A stretch of 64,000 nucleotides of DNA from Paramecium octaurelia (taxonomy: Eukaryota > Ciliophora > Oligohymenophorea > Peniculida > Parameciidae): positions 248,001-312,000 of the forward strand of contig CAJJDP010000138.1 of assembly GCA_905182995.1 (NCBI GenBank), in the 5' to 3' direction. Of the stretch, positions 10,544 to 22,523 are shown in pieces. The position numbers were made by a program, and so were the translations under genes. The first letter of the stretch is position 1. Each line of letters begins with the position of its first letter. The notes beneath the pieces are model-generated. The model did not search any database. It saw nothing but the letters and a program-made list of their open reading frames with translations, and was not told the DNA's origin.

Positions 10544-12371
10544 ATGAATTAGGGAGAGCATCTTAACAAATATGAGGATGATCAAAAATTCACAGAAGGA
10601 GATCAAACATTCATCAACGAGCAGACGGACGACGACAAACGATTCTCCAACACTGTGGTGGACAGACAGGAGTAGGGGGGATTGGAAGCCTTGTTGGTAA
10701 GTGTGAATATCGATTGCATTAGGAATTGGACAATCGAAATAAATCAGAGTTTTTGGGATCGGAGGAGAGAAACATCTTCACGGAATTTATTGTTATCTGC
10801 CAGATCAGGAAGGATAAATATCTGAGTGAACAGGATCCACATCTTTAGTTTTTGATGGAGAAGGCAGTCTACAAGGGGGTACAAAAGATTCTCATTAAAG
10901 CCTAGAAGATCCAGGACAAGGAACAATGGCAAGTATCATTGATTAAGATATTAGAAAGAGCAACAACAATTGATGAGACTCTTCTATTCGGACATGAACA
11001 TTGGTTTCATCACATCAACAGGGTAACTGAAATCAACAGTATTCATCTATGTCCATCAATCTATAGCAAGTTGCTTAGACAACCGTCAGATTAATTTGAA
11101 TTTTAATAAGGAAGATCTAAAAATCATAGCCAACTATTTTTCAATTGATGAAAGGAACAAACCCACCAAGTCCAGTTCGGAGTTCACATCACCTATTTTG
11201 ACTAAATAGAAATCAGAAAAAGAGTAATTTAAACAAAATAGTGCAGGTTCAAAGACTATATCCCAGAATGAGGCTGAAGTGGAAAATTCATAGAAAAGAA
11301 GTCTGCCTCTCTGTCATCAAACCAATTGGCTCAAATAAGAATTCATCAAAAAGGATTACTTTAAAAAGCAATTCCTCATCCTGCAAAAAACAAATGAAAA
11401 TGAACTCAAATCTGGAGTCCAAATCTTTTTTGTTTATCGAATCAAGGATGATCAAATCTATGCAGTCAAGAAAGTATAATCAATTCAAGTCTATGTAGTC
11501 TTAATTAGCTTCAAATGTCATCTCCTTTTTCGATGTCTTTTCAACAGTCAACCTATCAGAAATCACAAACGACCAAAGAAAAATCAGGGAAGCCAAAATT
11601 CTATCCAAACTCAACCACCCCAACGTTCTAACTCTCTATGATTGGTGGATCGAAGAAGAAGAATCAGGCTACTCCCTCTTCTTGATGTCTGAGTACTGCT
11701 CCTATCCTGGACTTAAACATCAAACCAACGATCTACTCAACTATGCCTACTATTACTTGAATCCTATGAACTGCAAAGAAAAGATCGAGCAAATCAAAAC
11801 AATCATGCTCCAAATCATGGATGGATTAGAATACATACACAAACGAGGCATCGTACATAGAGATCTTAAACCCGAGAACATCTTTGTTACTTACGGCATC
11901 GATTGTCAACTCCAAGTCATGTTGGCTGATTTTGATTAAGGAAAAGATGTTAGGGAATCCAAACTCTCCATTATCACAGATGAGAAACTCAACGACCAGG
12001 ATCTCAACTCCATCAAATCAAGGAATACTATCAATTCGGGCACCAGTGGTTATGCTACTGCCAATTCTTAGATCAACAAAGAGTATGACAAAATGGATGA
12101 GTTCTATGCCTTAGGAGTCACTCTACTTCATCTGATATTGGCCTTCCCTGGACAACCCAAAAATCGCAATCTATATACTAACACATTTGCCATCAGTGAC
12201 ATTTCTGATGTGCTTCTCTTATTTGACAGTTGGGCTGTAAAACTAGTTAAAAACAAACATCCTGAATTTAACTTCCAATAATATTTTCATCTTATGGAAC
12301 TTGCTAAGGCACTGCTTGAAAAAAAAGTTAAGGAACACGATCACATCAGAAAAATCATACAAAGTTGGTGA
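10544..12371 (+). CDS. PEK/eIF2-alpha-kinase-like protein kinase
   Basis: 584 residues with introns at 10697-10722, 10933-10954 and 11474-11498. After about 270 residues of charged, low-complexity sequence comes a kinase domain. It has VYRIKDDQIYAVKK (ATP lysine) and REAKILSKLNHPNVLTLYDWWIE, a PEK-family-like W(I/L)E motif. It then has GLEYIHKRGIVHRDLKPENIF, the magnesium loop ADFDQGKD, and an activation segment ending GTSGYATANS. The Gly of DFG is Asp and the usual APE triad is missing, while the HRD Asp and the DFG Asp are kept. Family assignment rests on the WIE motif and the insert-rich N-lobe; eIF2-alpha as substrate is inference. Confidence 0.8.
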
Positions 12372-12588
12372 ATTGTTGGAATTCATCTTAAGATTGTTAT
12401 TGGTTTATTTATATTAATTTATTGTCCTAATTAATTATTCGTATTATTTCACTATTATAATCTATAAAAATGCGGTAAAATTTACTCCGATATGTCACAA
12501 TATTTTGACTTTTTAAATTCCCAATTCAACCTCATTTTCTTTGAATTTATGATATTAATTCTGCAAATTTCTTAAAATAATAATAATA

Positions 12589-14197
12589 ATGGGAACTTGT
12601 CAAGGAACCAAAAAACCTCAATAAGCAAAACCCAATCTTGAAATCCAAATCCCCAACAACGATCATCTTGAAAACACCAAGAAATCCCAAATCTAACAAT
12701 CCAAAAGTGCTGTTTTAGAGAAAAAGACACCCGTGACTTCATAAAGACAATCTTTAAAAAGTTAGCCATTTCAATTCAACAGTGCATCCAGCGATTAAGC
12801 TTTCAAAAGTAGATTTTCAACTCCCATGGTTGATCTAAAAAATCTTGAATAAGATCAGGTAAGATCATCAAAACATAAAACAACATTTAAAATGAATGCA
12901 ACAGTAAAGAAAGCTGCTTTCTCAAAGTTTTATTCTGTTCAATAAAGCAAGAAAAGTAGTTTCTCTAAAATACCTGGAGGGAGCATAGTAGTTCAACATA
13001 ATATGACAGGTAAATTGCACTATGCGGATATTTTGGAGAACACCTAAGCTACCAAATTCTACGTTGATGAATTATTGAGATGCCAATTGGTAATATTATA
13101 TAATAATTTTGTGTTTAGCAACATCCGAATATCACAAATGTTATAGAAATTTTAGAAGACAAATCTTAATATATAGTCATCAAAGAATGCGCCTAGGGAG
13201 TCCCAGTATCCTATTTTGAACCTCCTGAGAAATAAGCTTCCATTTTAAAGTAAATCATAGAGATAGTTTGCTACTTGCATAGTAAAAATTTAATACATGG
13301 AGCACTATGGCTAGGAGCTTTCGAAAGAAATAATGATTTAGTTAAATTGGTTGATATTTAGAGCATTTTCATAAGACATGACCCAACTAATCATGATGCC
13401 GAATATATAGCTCCCGAATGTACTTTGGATTCCTCTATCTATACTAAAGAAAGAGACATTTGGGCTGTGGGAATGATAGCACATAATCTCATGTGTGGCA
13501 GATATTTTAAAGTGTCAAATGCTTCGGATATTTTGAAAGAAATTGAATAAATCAGAATCAAGAAGCATATACATCTTGAGAATTCCTCGATTAAAGAGTT
13601 GTTGGAAAAGTTTTTACACATTTCACCTGAGAAAAGAATCACTCTCTAGGAAGCTTTAAAAGATGAATTTCTACCTAAGACTAATGAGATGGAATAATTT
13701 GATCAAATATTGGAGAGAAATAAAAAATTAAAAAAAATAAGTGTTCTACAATAATGTTTATTGTTGTTATTTATTAATCAATTTGAAGAAGAATAGAAGG
13801 CCAAATTTTAGAAGGTCTTTTAGAACCTCGATGTAGATTATGATGGCAAAATTTCAAAGAGCGAATGTTTAGCCTTGTATCCTGATAAAGGAGAGTAAAT
13901 TAATTCTCTTTTTAATTTGCTCTCTTTAAAGGATAAGATGGATTTTTAAGAGTTCTTAGTTATTTCAGTTGACAGGTCTCAGTTGTTGACTTCTCAAAAC
14001 ATTGAAATCATATTCAATCTGTACGCAACAGTCAAAAAATATCTTCTTTTACAAACCTTAGTCAATATCTACAAATCACGAGAAAATGAATTGCAAGAAG
14101 CCTTTAATGAATACGATCATGCTCATGTACATATATATACTCATTATTTTAGTTAAATTTTAAAAATTTTGAAACTCTATTGACAGATTTGTTGTGA
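12589..14197 (+). CDS. Myristoylated CDPK-like pseudokinase with EF-hands
   Basis: 517 residues; introns at 13090-13118 and 14127-14152. The N-terminus MGTCQGTK is a textbook N-myristoylation site with an adjacent palmitoylatable Cys. The kinase fold is recognisable (HPNITNVIEIL, IIEIVCYLHSKNLIHGALW, YIAPEC, RDIWAVGMIAHNLMCG) but key residues are gone. HRD reads HGA, DFG reads DIQ, and I see no ATP lysine in the VAIK position. The C-terminus carries an EF-hand loop with good calcium ligands (DVDYDGKISKSE) and degenerate partners. I infer a membrane-bound, catalytically dead calcium sensor or scaffold derived from a CDPK. A full active CDPK lies 13 kb downstream in the same orientation. Confidence 0.86.
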
Positions 14198-14276
14198 TCT
14201 TTATTAATAATAATATTTGTTTGCCTTTAAAAATGACATCAATTATCAAAATAATTATTTAATAATTAACCATCAA

Positions 14277-16275
14277 TCAACTATCAGATACCATAAAAGA
14301 GTCTACCACTGCATAACCTGCTGCCACTCCTCCTTCATTATCCAAGTATCTTTTTGTCCTAACAAGATACCCACCGACTTCATTCACCAATATCTTCTCT
14401 CCCTCATTTATAAAATAACCAATAACACTGATTTCACTTATCACAGCTTAGATATCTAATTGTCCTCTTCTCATCAGGAATCCGATCCTAGGTATAGGTT
14501 TGATTCTTTCCATTACAATAAACTCAGTTCTTTACTCAGGAGTCAATTTTAATAGTTCAGGAATGATTTAATCATCATAATAATTGTTTCCTCCTCCTTC
14601 TCTTTATGGCTTTAACACATAATCATGAGGATTCTATTGGATCATTTCAATCAACTAATATAATATTAAATGAATCTGGATTACCTTTTCGTGCTAGTCT
14701 TCATGATCAAAACCCCAAATTTTACAATAATTCTCACTTATTAGTTTGGCTTCATCTTTGTTCAAAAACTTCTAGATTTAAGTTTCATCTAATAAAATTT
14801 GTTAAAGCTTCTTAAAATTCACCAACTAAGTATTCAAACTTGGACATTTGAGTGCTTTACTTAATTCAATCATCTCTCTTATACTCCAGCATTCCTGAAA
14901 TGATATCAATATATACTTCATTATCATATTGATCAAAGGTATATCCAGTTCTAAAATACACCAAAGCTACTTCTTATCCAAATGCCCTTAGAATTCCATT
15001 CTCTGATGTAATGTTCCCGATAAGTCTTAGAAATGTAGTTCTTTTACTTAAAATTCCTAATTTCGCTAATCCTTTTTCTATGTATCTCTAATCATATATA
15101 TTCCCTTCAAATTCTGCTGTTATTATTAGAACAATGGCATTTTTATTATTGTACAATCCATATGCTTTGTGTAATGCATCAACCATTATATCATGATTTA
15201 AATCTTGTTTCACTTTTACTTTGTAATTCTCTCTTATTTACTTATAATAAGAATCAAATAGGAGTGAATGGTACTTCTGAACTCTATCTGAGATAAACCC
15301 AAAACTTATGGCAATGCAATTATATTCTACTTGCATCCATTGATTCAAAGAAGCATGGTGCAAAAAATCATTCCTTACAATGCAAATTGTATAAGGGCAT
15401 TTTGTTTCTGATTTTTCTACCTTGGCTTATATTGAAATCATTCTTCTTATGAATTCATCATGCTTTGCCAATCTTCCCAATATACTTGTGTACCATTCAA
15501 AATCCATACCCATCTTGGCAACCACCTTTTACTATAAGATCGTTTTCTTCTTTAGATCATTAATTATATCGTAGTTTATCTAATCAATAGATTAATATTA
15601 TACATATAAGGGAAACAAGCTAACTGGGCAATTATCTGGGAATTATTTGCCATCCTCCTTGTACCTATACAATATTCCTTGACATTGGGCAAAATCATGG
15701 AAAGTTGGTAAATTAGTCTATATGATTCCTTTCAAAATATTTTGAGCATTCTTAATATTGGGCGAGAAATCCTTCATCATGAAATCCACATTGAAGTAGT
15801 AATTCTACAATACATTGTTGGATAAGACTTTTGCTAAAAATTAATACAAAATTTGATAGTGATTGTAGAGTATATTGGGATACATATTGTTAACAATCTC
15901 CAATAACTCCACTAATAGCAAGTCTGATACTGAAAGCAATTTCTCATGTTCTAAGTATTTGAATTGATTTTGGATAATATAATTTTAGATATTATGACAA
16001 TGTTCACAGATTTCATTTTTCTTGTCGACTCCTTAATGAAAAGATGATTGAATAGTTTAATAAAAGGGTTTGAGCTATTCTAATTTATTGATTGAATTTG
16101 TGAAATATTTGCTATAATTTTCTAGTTTTTCTGAAATCTCAACTAATTTTATTAATTATTCAAAAATGCAGATTTCTTGAACGTATTCAAATTAAATGGG
16201 CAGATTTAGACTTTTGACTATGCTGTGTAGAGGTTCTGATCCAAAGCGGTATTGATATGGCTAACTTTAAATCAT
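14277..16275 (-). CDS. GSS: Glutathione synthetase with an N-terminal extension
   Basis: 658 residues; one certain 22-base intron at 14895-14916 and a possible frame-neutral 30-base intron further on. Residues about 190-658 match eukaryotic GSS: QVEYNCIAISFGFISDR, EFEGNIYDQRYIEK, ALVYFRTGYTFDQYD, the ATP-grasp glycine loop KPQREGGGNN, VMERI, SEISVIG and the C-terminal alanine-rich loop EGGVAAGYAVVDS. It catalyses the ATP-dependent addition of glycine to gamma-glutamylcysteine. The first ~165 residues (helical, including ICEHCHNIQN) have no counterpart in GSS. They may be a genuine fusion, or a separate gene whose boundary I cannot see, since no TGA interrupts the frame. Confidence 0.92.
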
Positions 16276-16526
16276 TAATTTATAAATAAAAAATTAATAT
16301 TGCTTATCATGTTATTTTTAAATCAAGAATTGAGAAAAAAATTTATAATTCTTATATTTTTATAATTAAATCTAAATTCGAAAATAACATTTAGAATTAA
16401 GTTCCTATCCAAGAAAACGAGGTGTTTCAATATTTTAGTAACAAATTCTCCTTATATAAATTATAAAATTGTAAATTCAAACACAAGAGCCCTAAATTCT
16501 CAGTAATTAAAAATATTTAATATTAT

Positions 16527-17884
16527 ATGACGCAAAACTAATTAAAAATGCTGCTTTGCGTATTTTAAGTAGCTTTTGTATCAGCTGGACTCTATTTCTA
16601 TATATTCTGGAAGAAATTAGATGATGTAAAGATTACATTGATAATATTCAGAAACCTTATTATGAATAGTTGGCTTTTGTGTACGGGCTAATTTTAGGAT
16701 TCACAGAATTATTGGTTGCAATAATTTTATTCATTCTAATGAAAACCCATGTTCAAATCACGTCCCTGGGAATGATTGGTCGTTACATACGATAGAACTG
16801 CTACAAGGAATATTATGCTCTGATAATAATTAATTTAGTATAGAATTTGATAATTTAGGCATTTCTGATAACCTTCAATATTATTACAATAGTGGACTCA
16901 GAATCTGTAAGTTTCAAAAATATCTAATCCCTCCATTTCGTAGCTGCCTACTATATTCAAGCAGTTCTCTTTGCAATGTTTTCAAATGACTTGCTAAAGA
17001 GAAGAGCCTTGATTCCGAACGAATTTATGTTCGAAAGAGAGGGAATCTTCCGATGCGCATATGAAGTTCTCTATTACGTCGTGTGCCTATTCGTAGTCTT
17101 AAGTAGATATACACATATCAAAATGTTAGGTTACTTTTTGGTTACCCATTTCGAGAAATTACCTGAACCAAATCAAACCTTGTGTCAATTAATCATATTC
17201 ACCTTGCTCTACCAATTCTATTCAATAACTAAGTTGGGTATCTTGATAAAAATATTTTTGATAATCACAACTACCAGACTGCTCTACTCGGCAGCAAACT
17301 CAATTAACAATTTCTAGGATGATTCTTAGAAAGGGTCTCAGATCACTTTGATAGTGATCACAATTATATTTTTAATAAGAATGGTGCAACAATGTTTAAT
17401 AGGTGTAATAAGAGCAAGAGAGGAATACTTAAATTAGACTTAACATCAACCACCCGATATTCTGAGCGCGTTGAATTTATTACCGCCCAGAGATCCCTAC
17501 ATAAGACAGTCAGCTTAAATAATCAGTGAGGAGTAAATTGAGATGTTGCCCGTCTAAAAGTTTAAGATGGAATATGAATTTGTGTGTTCGATATGTGACA
17601 TGAATCTTCTAAAGAATGAGATGGTGATGAAACTGAATTGCTCTCATATTTTCCATTCAGAATGTTTGAAGCCATGGATTAGAATCAAGAACTCTTGTCC
17701 GAATTGCAGACAGCAAATACTTAGTTAATTCACTCAATAAAATTAGCATGAGGAGATTCCTCAACATTTACAGCATTAAATTTTACGCATTCAAGCAGAA
17801 GTCCCACCTCCAATAAACGAAATCAATTAACAATAACAAATATCTGAGTTACCTCCCCAAAGACAGATGGAAATACAAGAATGA
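16527..17884 (+). CDS. Multi-pass membrane RING-H2 protein, putative E3 ubiquitin ligase
   Basis: 443 residues; one 26-base intron at 16626-16651. Six or so hydrophobic segments fill residues 1-300 (for example LLCVFQVAFVSAGLYFYIF, YGLILGFTELLVAIILFIL, YALIIINLVQNLIIQAFLIT). A cytosolic RING-H2 finger follows at about 344-390: CSICDMNL ... MKLNCSHIFHSECLKPWI ... CPNC, with the C3H2C3 ligand order complete. The tail is Gln/Pro-rich. The layout resembles Hrd1/gp78-type ER ligases, with a membrane domain first and the RING after it, so an ER-quality-control role is a reasonable guess. The sequence alone does not fix the compartment. Confidence 0.9.
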
Positions 17885-18154
17885 ATGCTTTTTATATTAA
17901 TTAATTTTATTATTAATCTAAAAGGTTGTGATAACTAAAATTACTTACTTATTTTGATTGCTATTAATATATAATTAAAATTGTTATTCTTGAATTGTGA
18001 ATAATAGCACAAAATATTGATGTCATTTAATCATAAATTTCGCAGTCCGAGGAAATTAAAAGAAGACAATGGCTTTTTAAATAAAACTCAAAAAGATATT
18101 GGGAAGCTTTTAGCGATAATTAAAAATTTCATTAATTAAATTATATCCATCTCA

Positions 18155-19419
18155 ATGATTTGTGTGAGACATCACACCTTTTTAAACTAAAAATATGGAA
18201 TCTTCAACTAAGACAATCTCTTAATGATTGGAAAAGTATTTGAATATTTTTAATCGTAGTCTTAGAACAACCCGAAATACCGTATTCCTTATAGTATAGA
18301 GAGTATTATCACCTGGAGTTTCAATGACAGTCAATAATTGTAAGGGTTCGAGATGATTATCAATGGAAAGAAGAAATGGTTTGATATGAGTCATCATCAG
18401 ACAATTTAGTTGATGCAGATTTTGAATGGAAGATTTCTTTACAAAAATATTCAAGCTTTCTATCAATTCTTGTATATTATAGGAGTGGGAAGCTTTAGTA
18501 AAGTAATTTTGTTAATGTATGTGTTAGGTAATCAAAGTATTTCACAATATCGAGAAGTAGTTCTACGCTTGCAAGATCCTTAAATTGACTTAATTTGATG
18601 TATCCTATAATTTAATATCAACCAAAGGATTTTAAAAACGAATTTTCTATACTTAAATCTTTGGATCACCCAAACATCATCAAAGTGAAGGAAGTCTATT
18701 TGGAAGACAAGCAGATCTGGCTAATAACAGATTTGGTCGAGGGAGGGACTTTGAAAGAATATTTAGAGAAATTAACTGAAATTACTCAATTTGAAGTGTA
18801 TATAATAATGAAAGTACTCAATTTAATTAATTTAGCAAATATTAAATATTGTTTAATATTTACATTCGAAAGGATATGTCCATCGAGATATCAAGCCAGA
18901 GAATATTTTATTAAGTCAATATCGTGACCCTTCCAAACTCTACATGATAGATTTCGGATTGACAGCAAAGAAAGAAGATGTTGCCACTCGATACCCTAAT
19001 TGCGGTACTCCCGGCTATATAGCACCTGAGGTGATCAATTTTGATCCACATCATCCATACGATGAATTAAGTGACATATTCAGCTGCGGAGTTCTATTAC
19101 ATAAAATGTATCGATTATTAGAGAGTTTAGAATTTATGGGACAGATTTATTTGATGGATCTTTTTATAGTGAGGTGTACTTTTAGAATCAATAGTTTCGT
19201 TTGGAATAAGAGTAATTCGACTATAATGAATTCGAACCACTTCTCAAAGGAATGTTGCGAGAGAATCCAAACACCAGATTAACTGCTACTCAAGCCTTGG
19301 AGATGTTGGAATAGATTGTTGCAAACAGGAAGGACGTTTTCGAAGTAGAGGTTTCGGATTCAGAAGTGCAACAGGTTAGGACAGTTTCAATTTAAACATT
19401 GAGAAAACTTGGGTGTTGA
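18155..19419 (+). CDS. Tandem kinase 1 of 4 (CAMK-like Ser/Thr kinase)
   Basis: 380 residues from six exons, exactly in frame. A ~115-residue N-terminal region (MICVRHHTF ... WSFNDSQQLQGFEMIINGKK) precedes the kinase: glycine loop GVGSFSKV, FYACKILK (ATP lysine), [47 protein letters not shown]. All catalytic residues are present. The start was set at 18155, not the upstream in-frame ATG at 18020, because the three paralogues that follow begin at the equivalent residue with MIC/MLC and then have an intron after IGK/LGE. The N-terminal region has the strand pattern of a PH-like domain (inference). Confidence 0.87.
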
Positions 19420-19534
19420 TGCCAATTGTGATTTCAATAAATATATGTTCTCATTATGTGTAATTGATGAATTGTTACAATTCATTACTGAAATTTCTTA
19501 AAGTTTCATGCACTTAATTAATAAATTTGTATAA

Positions 19535-20845
19535 ATGCAATTTATCTGCAAAAGAAAGCGTAAACTTTTCAATAGCATTTACAAGATTGGAATCAAAACT
19601 AATGAGATCATTATACTAGATGTAATATATTCTATTTATTAAAGGGAACTAACATCGTCAAATACACCATTCCCTTCTACTCGGAGATCGAAGTAAATTG
19701 GAACTTGGACGAGAACAAATTAATCGGTTTTGAGTTTCTCTACAACAAGAAACTCATTTAATTTGAAATGAAACCAGAAGATTGCCAGGTATTCTAAGAC
19801 ACAGTGAAATCACAAATCTTCTTTTCAAACTTATACAAGTTTTATAAACCCATTTATGAAATTGGTAAAGGAAGTTATAGTAATGTAAATTTTCTGTCGA
19901 TTATTCAAGGTTTTGAAAGTAGTAAGTTATCAGAATAAAAATATGTATGCCTGCAAATGCATTGAGCCCAACGACAACTTTTCTGAACAAGTATTACTAT
20001 ATTTTGAATTTAGGATATTATGAATGAGATTTAAATACATTCTTTAATAAACCATTAAAATATAGTTAGACTGTTGGGGATATCCAAAACCCAAAGGCAT
20101 TTCTATTTACTTTTGGAATTGCCGAATGGTGATACTTTAAAAAATTATATGTGTAAAAAGATCAAATTAAGTGAAGAAGAAATCATAGGAATTCTCAAAG
20201 TAAGTTTTAATAATATTCGAGTAATTATTATAAGCTATAGATCATCTCCACTCAAACAACATAATCCATCGAGACATTAAGCCAGAAAACATCATCCTAC
20301 AACACACCAACGATCAAAGTACTAAATCTCAATAACAAAGCACTCATTAAATTGATTGACTTTGGGCTTGCTGCAAATCTCAATGATCCCCATCTTTAGT
20401 TTAAAGTATGTGGAACCAGTGGCTATGTTGCTCCAGAAGTGATAAACAACGATGGACTCACACCATATGGCACAAAATGTGACATATTTAGTTGCGGAGT
20501 GATCCTCTATTAATTGTAATTTCATTAAATTATAAAACCTATAGACTCACTCATAAATATTTATTTGAAGGTGACTCAAAATCAGAAGTATACGAGAATA
20601 ACAAACTGTATCGCAAAGCTGATTACAACTTTGGAGATATCCATTACTACTTTTAGAATCTACTCTCCTAAATGCTTGAAGATAATCCAGAAAAGCGAAT
20701 CAACGCTAAAGAAGCGCTCACTATTTTGGATCACATTTCAAGACAAATTGATGAGATTCCTCCAGATGAAAACATTTAGAGATTGCCTATCATGATGTTC
20801 ATCAAACCGAAATCAGATCCTAATCTTATGAACATAGACTTCTGA
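19535..20845 (+). CDS. Tandem kinase 2 of 4
   Basis: 388 residues from seven exons; introns include two ending AAAG rather than the common TAG. Same architecture as its neighbours: N-terminal module ([19 protein letters not shown]), glycine loop [19 protein letters not shown] (ATP lysine), [18 protein letters not shown]-type catalytic loop, [22 protein letters not shown] and [13 protein letters not shown]. It looks active. The start [12 protein letters not shown] aligns with the short basic N-termini of the other three. It lies 115 bases downstream of kinase 1 in the same direction. Confidence 0.87.
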
Positions 20846-21097
20846 TTATTGAATTTGTTAATGTTTTATGTCTTATGACATTTAGTAGTCATTATGTACT
20901 CTCTAATTTATTGACGTTCAATCTAACTCTTTTCTCAATAACTTATTTAATGATGATATTTTAATTCAAGACAAATTATGCATTTACTCTATTATTATTA
21001 ACCCGTACTATAAATTAAAACATAAAATTCTATATACAAACTGAAAAAACGCAATCGGATATCTAATAGCTAAATGATATTAAATTTCAATTTAATA

Positions 21098-22367
21098 ATG
21101 ATTTGCATCCGTAAACACGCTATAATAGATTAACATTATCTCCTATTTATCCAAGATGGCAATATCTGCATCGGAAAGGTACTTTGAAGTGTTATTCTAG
21201 AATTATGTAAATCCGAAATATGTATTGCCCATAAATTTACAGTCAAAACTTGAATGGAGTTTTGACAGAGAACAATGTCGATTTGATGGGTTCACAATTG
21301 AGTGGAAACATTAGAAAAAACTATTTAACATGTCAGATGAAGATTGCAAGAGGTTAAAATCTCTTATTGATGGAAAAATACTATACAAAGAAATAAATTC
21401 ATAATATTTTCCTATTTAAATTGTGGGGGAAGGGACTTTTGGCAAAGTAAACCTAAAATGTTATTGTTTCTAGGTTATCAAAGTGGTTAGTCTAATAGAC
21501 AGAAAGGAGTATGCATGCAAAGTTATGAAACTAAATCAAAAGTTTTCAAAAAACGTAATTATGAAATATATATAAATAGGATATAATCTATGAGTTGATG
21601 ACGATGTAATCATTGAACCACGAGAATATCGTCAAGATTAAGGAAGTTTACAGTTCAAAATCTCACTTCTTCATTATTATGGATTATTGTAGAGGAGGAA
21701 CTCTTAGAGAATATATGGCTCGCAGAACCTTGAATCAGGATCAAATAGTTATCATAATGAAGGTAAAATGAATTTTAATTGTCTCTAGTAAATTTTGAAT
21801 GCTCTCATTTATATGAATTCAAAAGGATACATCCATAGAGATATTAAACCTGACAATATCCTATTGAGAGAAGAGAATAATGTCTCCAGCATACAAGTGT
21901 GTGATTTCGGCTTTGCTGCAAGGGTTGAAGACATCTTTATTAAACATCCAAATTGTGGAACTCCTGGATTTATGGCCCCAGAAGTTATCAAATATGACCA
22001 GACCAAAACATACAATGAATAATGTGATGTTTTCAGTTGTGGATCTTTGCTATATTCAATGTAAATTTATTTTTAAATTTATAGATTGACAGGATATAAC
22101 CTTGAAGTCTAGAGTGAAGAAAGCGAAATTTATAATATAGAGGCTTAAGTTTATGAAGAGAGACAATTCACTTCATGCAACAACTAATTCAAGAATATTT
22201 TGCTTAAGATGTTAGAAACTTGTCCTAATCAAAGGATAACTGCAAAGGACGCTCACATATACTTTGAAAATTTTGATTTATACCTTCTAGAAGAATAGAA
22301 TTCGCTTGATGTAATTCAACAAGTAAAGCATATTCCCATCAAAAAGAATGGCTTTAACTAGTTATGA
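21098..22367 (+). CDS. Tandem kinase 3 of 4
   Basis: 381 residues, six exons, five introns. N-terminal module MICIRKHAIIDQHYLLFIQD then KLEWSFDREQCRFDGFTIEW. The kinase has IVGEGTFGKV, EYACKVMK (ATP lysine), NHENIVKIKEVY, GYIHRDIKPDNILL, VCDFGFAARV and CGTPGFMAPEVI. Catalytic residues are intact. Intron positions match those of kinases 1 and 4 (after the IGK, after the glycine loop, before the alpha-C helix, before the catalytic loop and in SCGxxLY), which proves common descent by duplication. Confidence 0.88.
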
Positions 22368-22523
22368 TTCTCCGTTATTTATGTTTATAGAGTTATTTAG
22401 TATTAGATTTTTATTTATGGATTATAATGGATTAGTTTTTAATAAAATCAATCACAATTTTTATACATCATTCTTTATTAGAATTTATCAACAAAATAAT
22501 AATATTCCCTAATACTTATCATC

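Noticed and set aside
14217-14459. Plus-strand frame downstream of the CDPK-like pseudokinase
   Set aside because: Antisense to the C-terminal glycine/alanine loop of glutathione synthetase, which is the real coding strand.
18020-18154. Upstream in-frame ATG for tandem kinase 1
   Set aside because: The extra 45 residues have no counterpart in the other three paralogues, which start at the residue equivalent to 18155.
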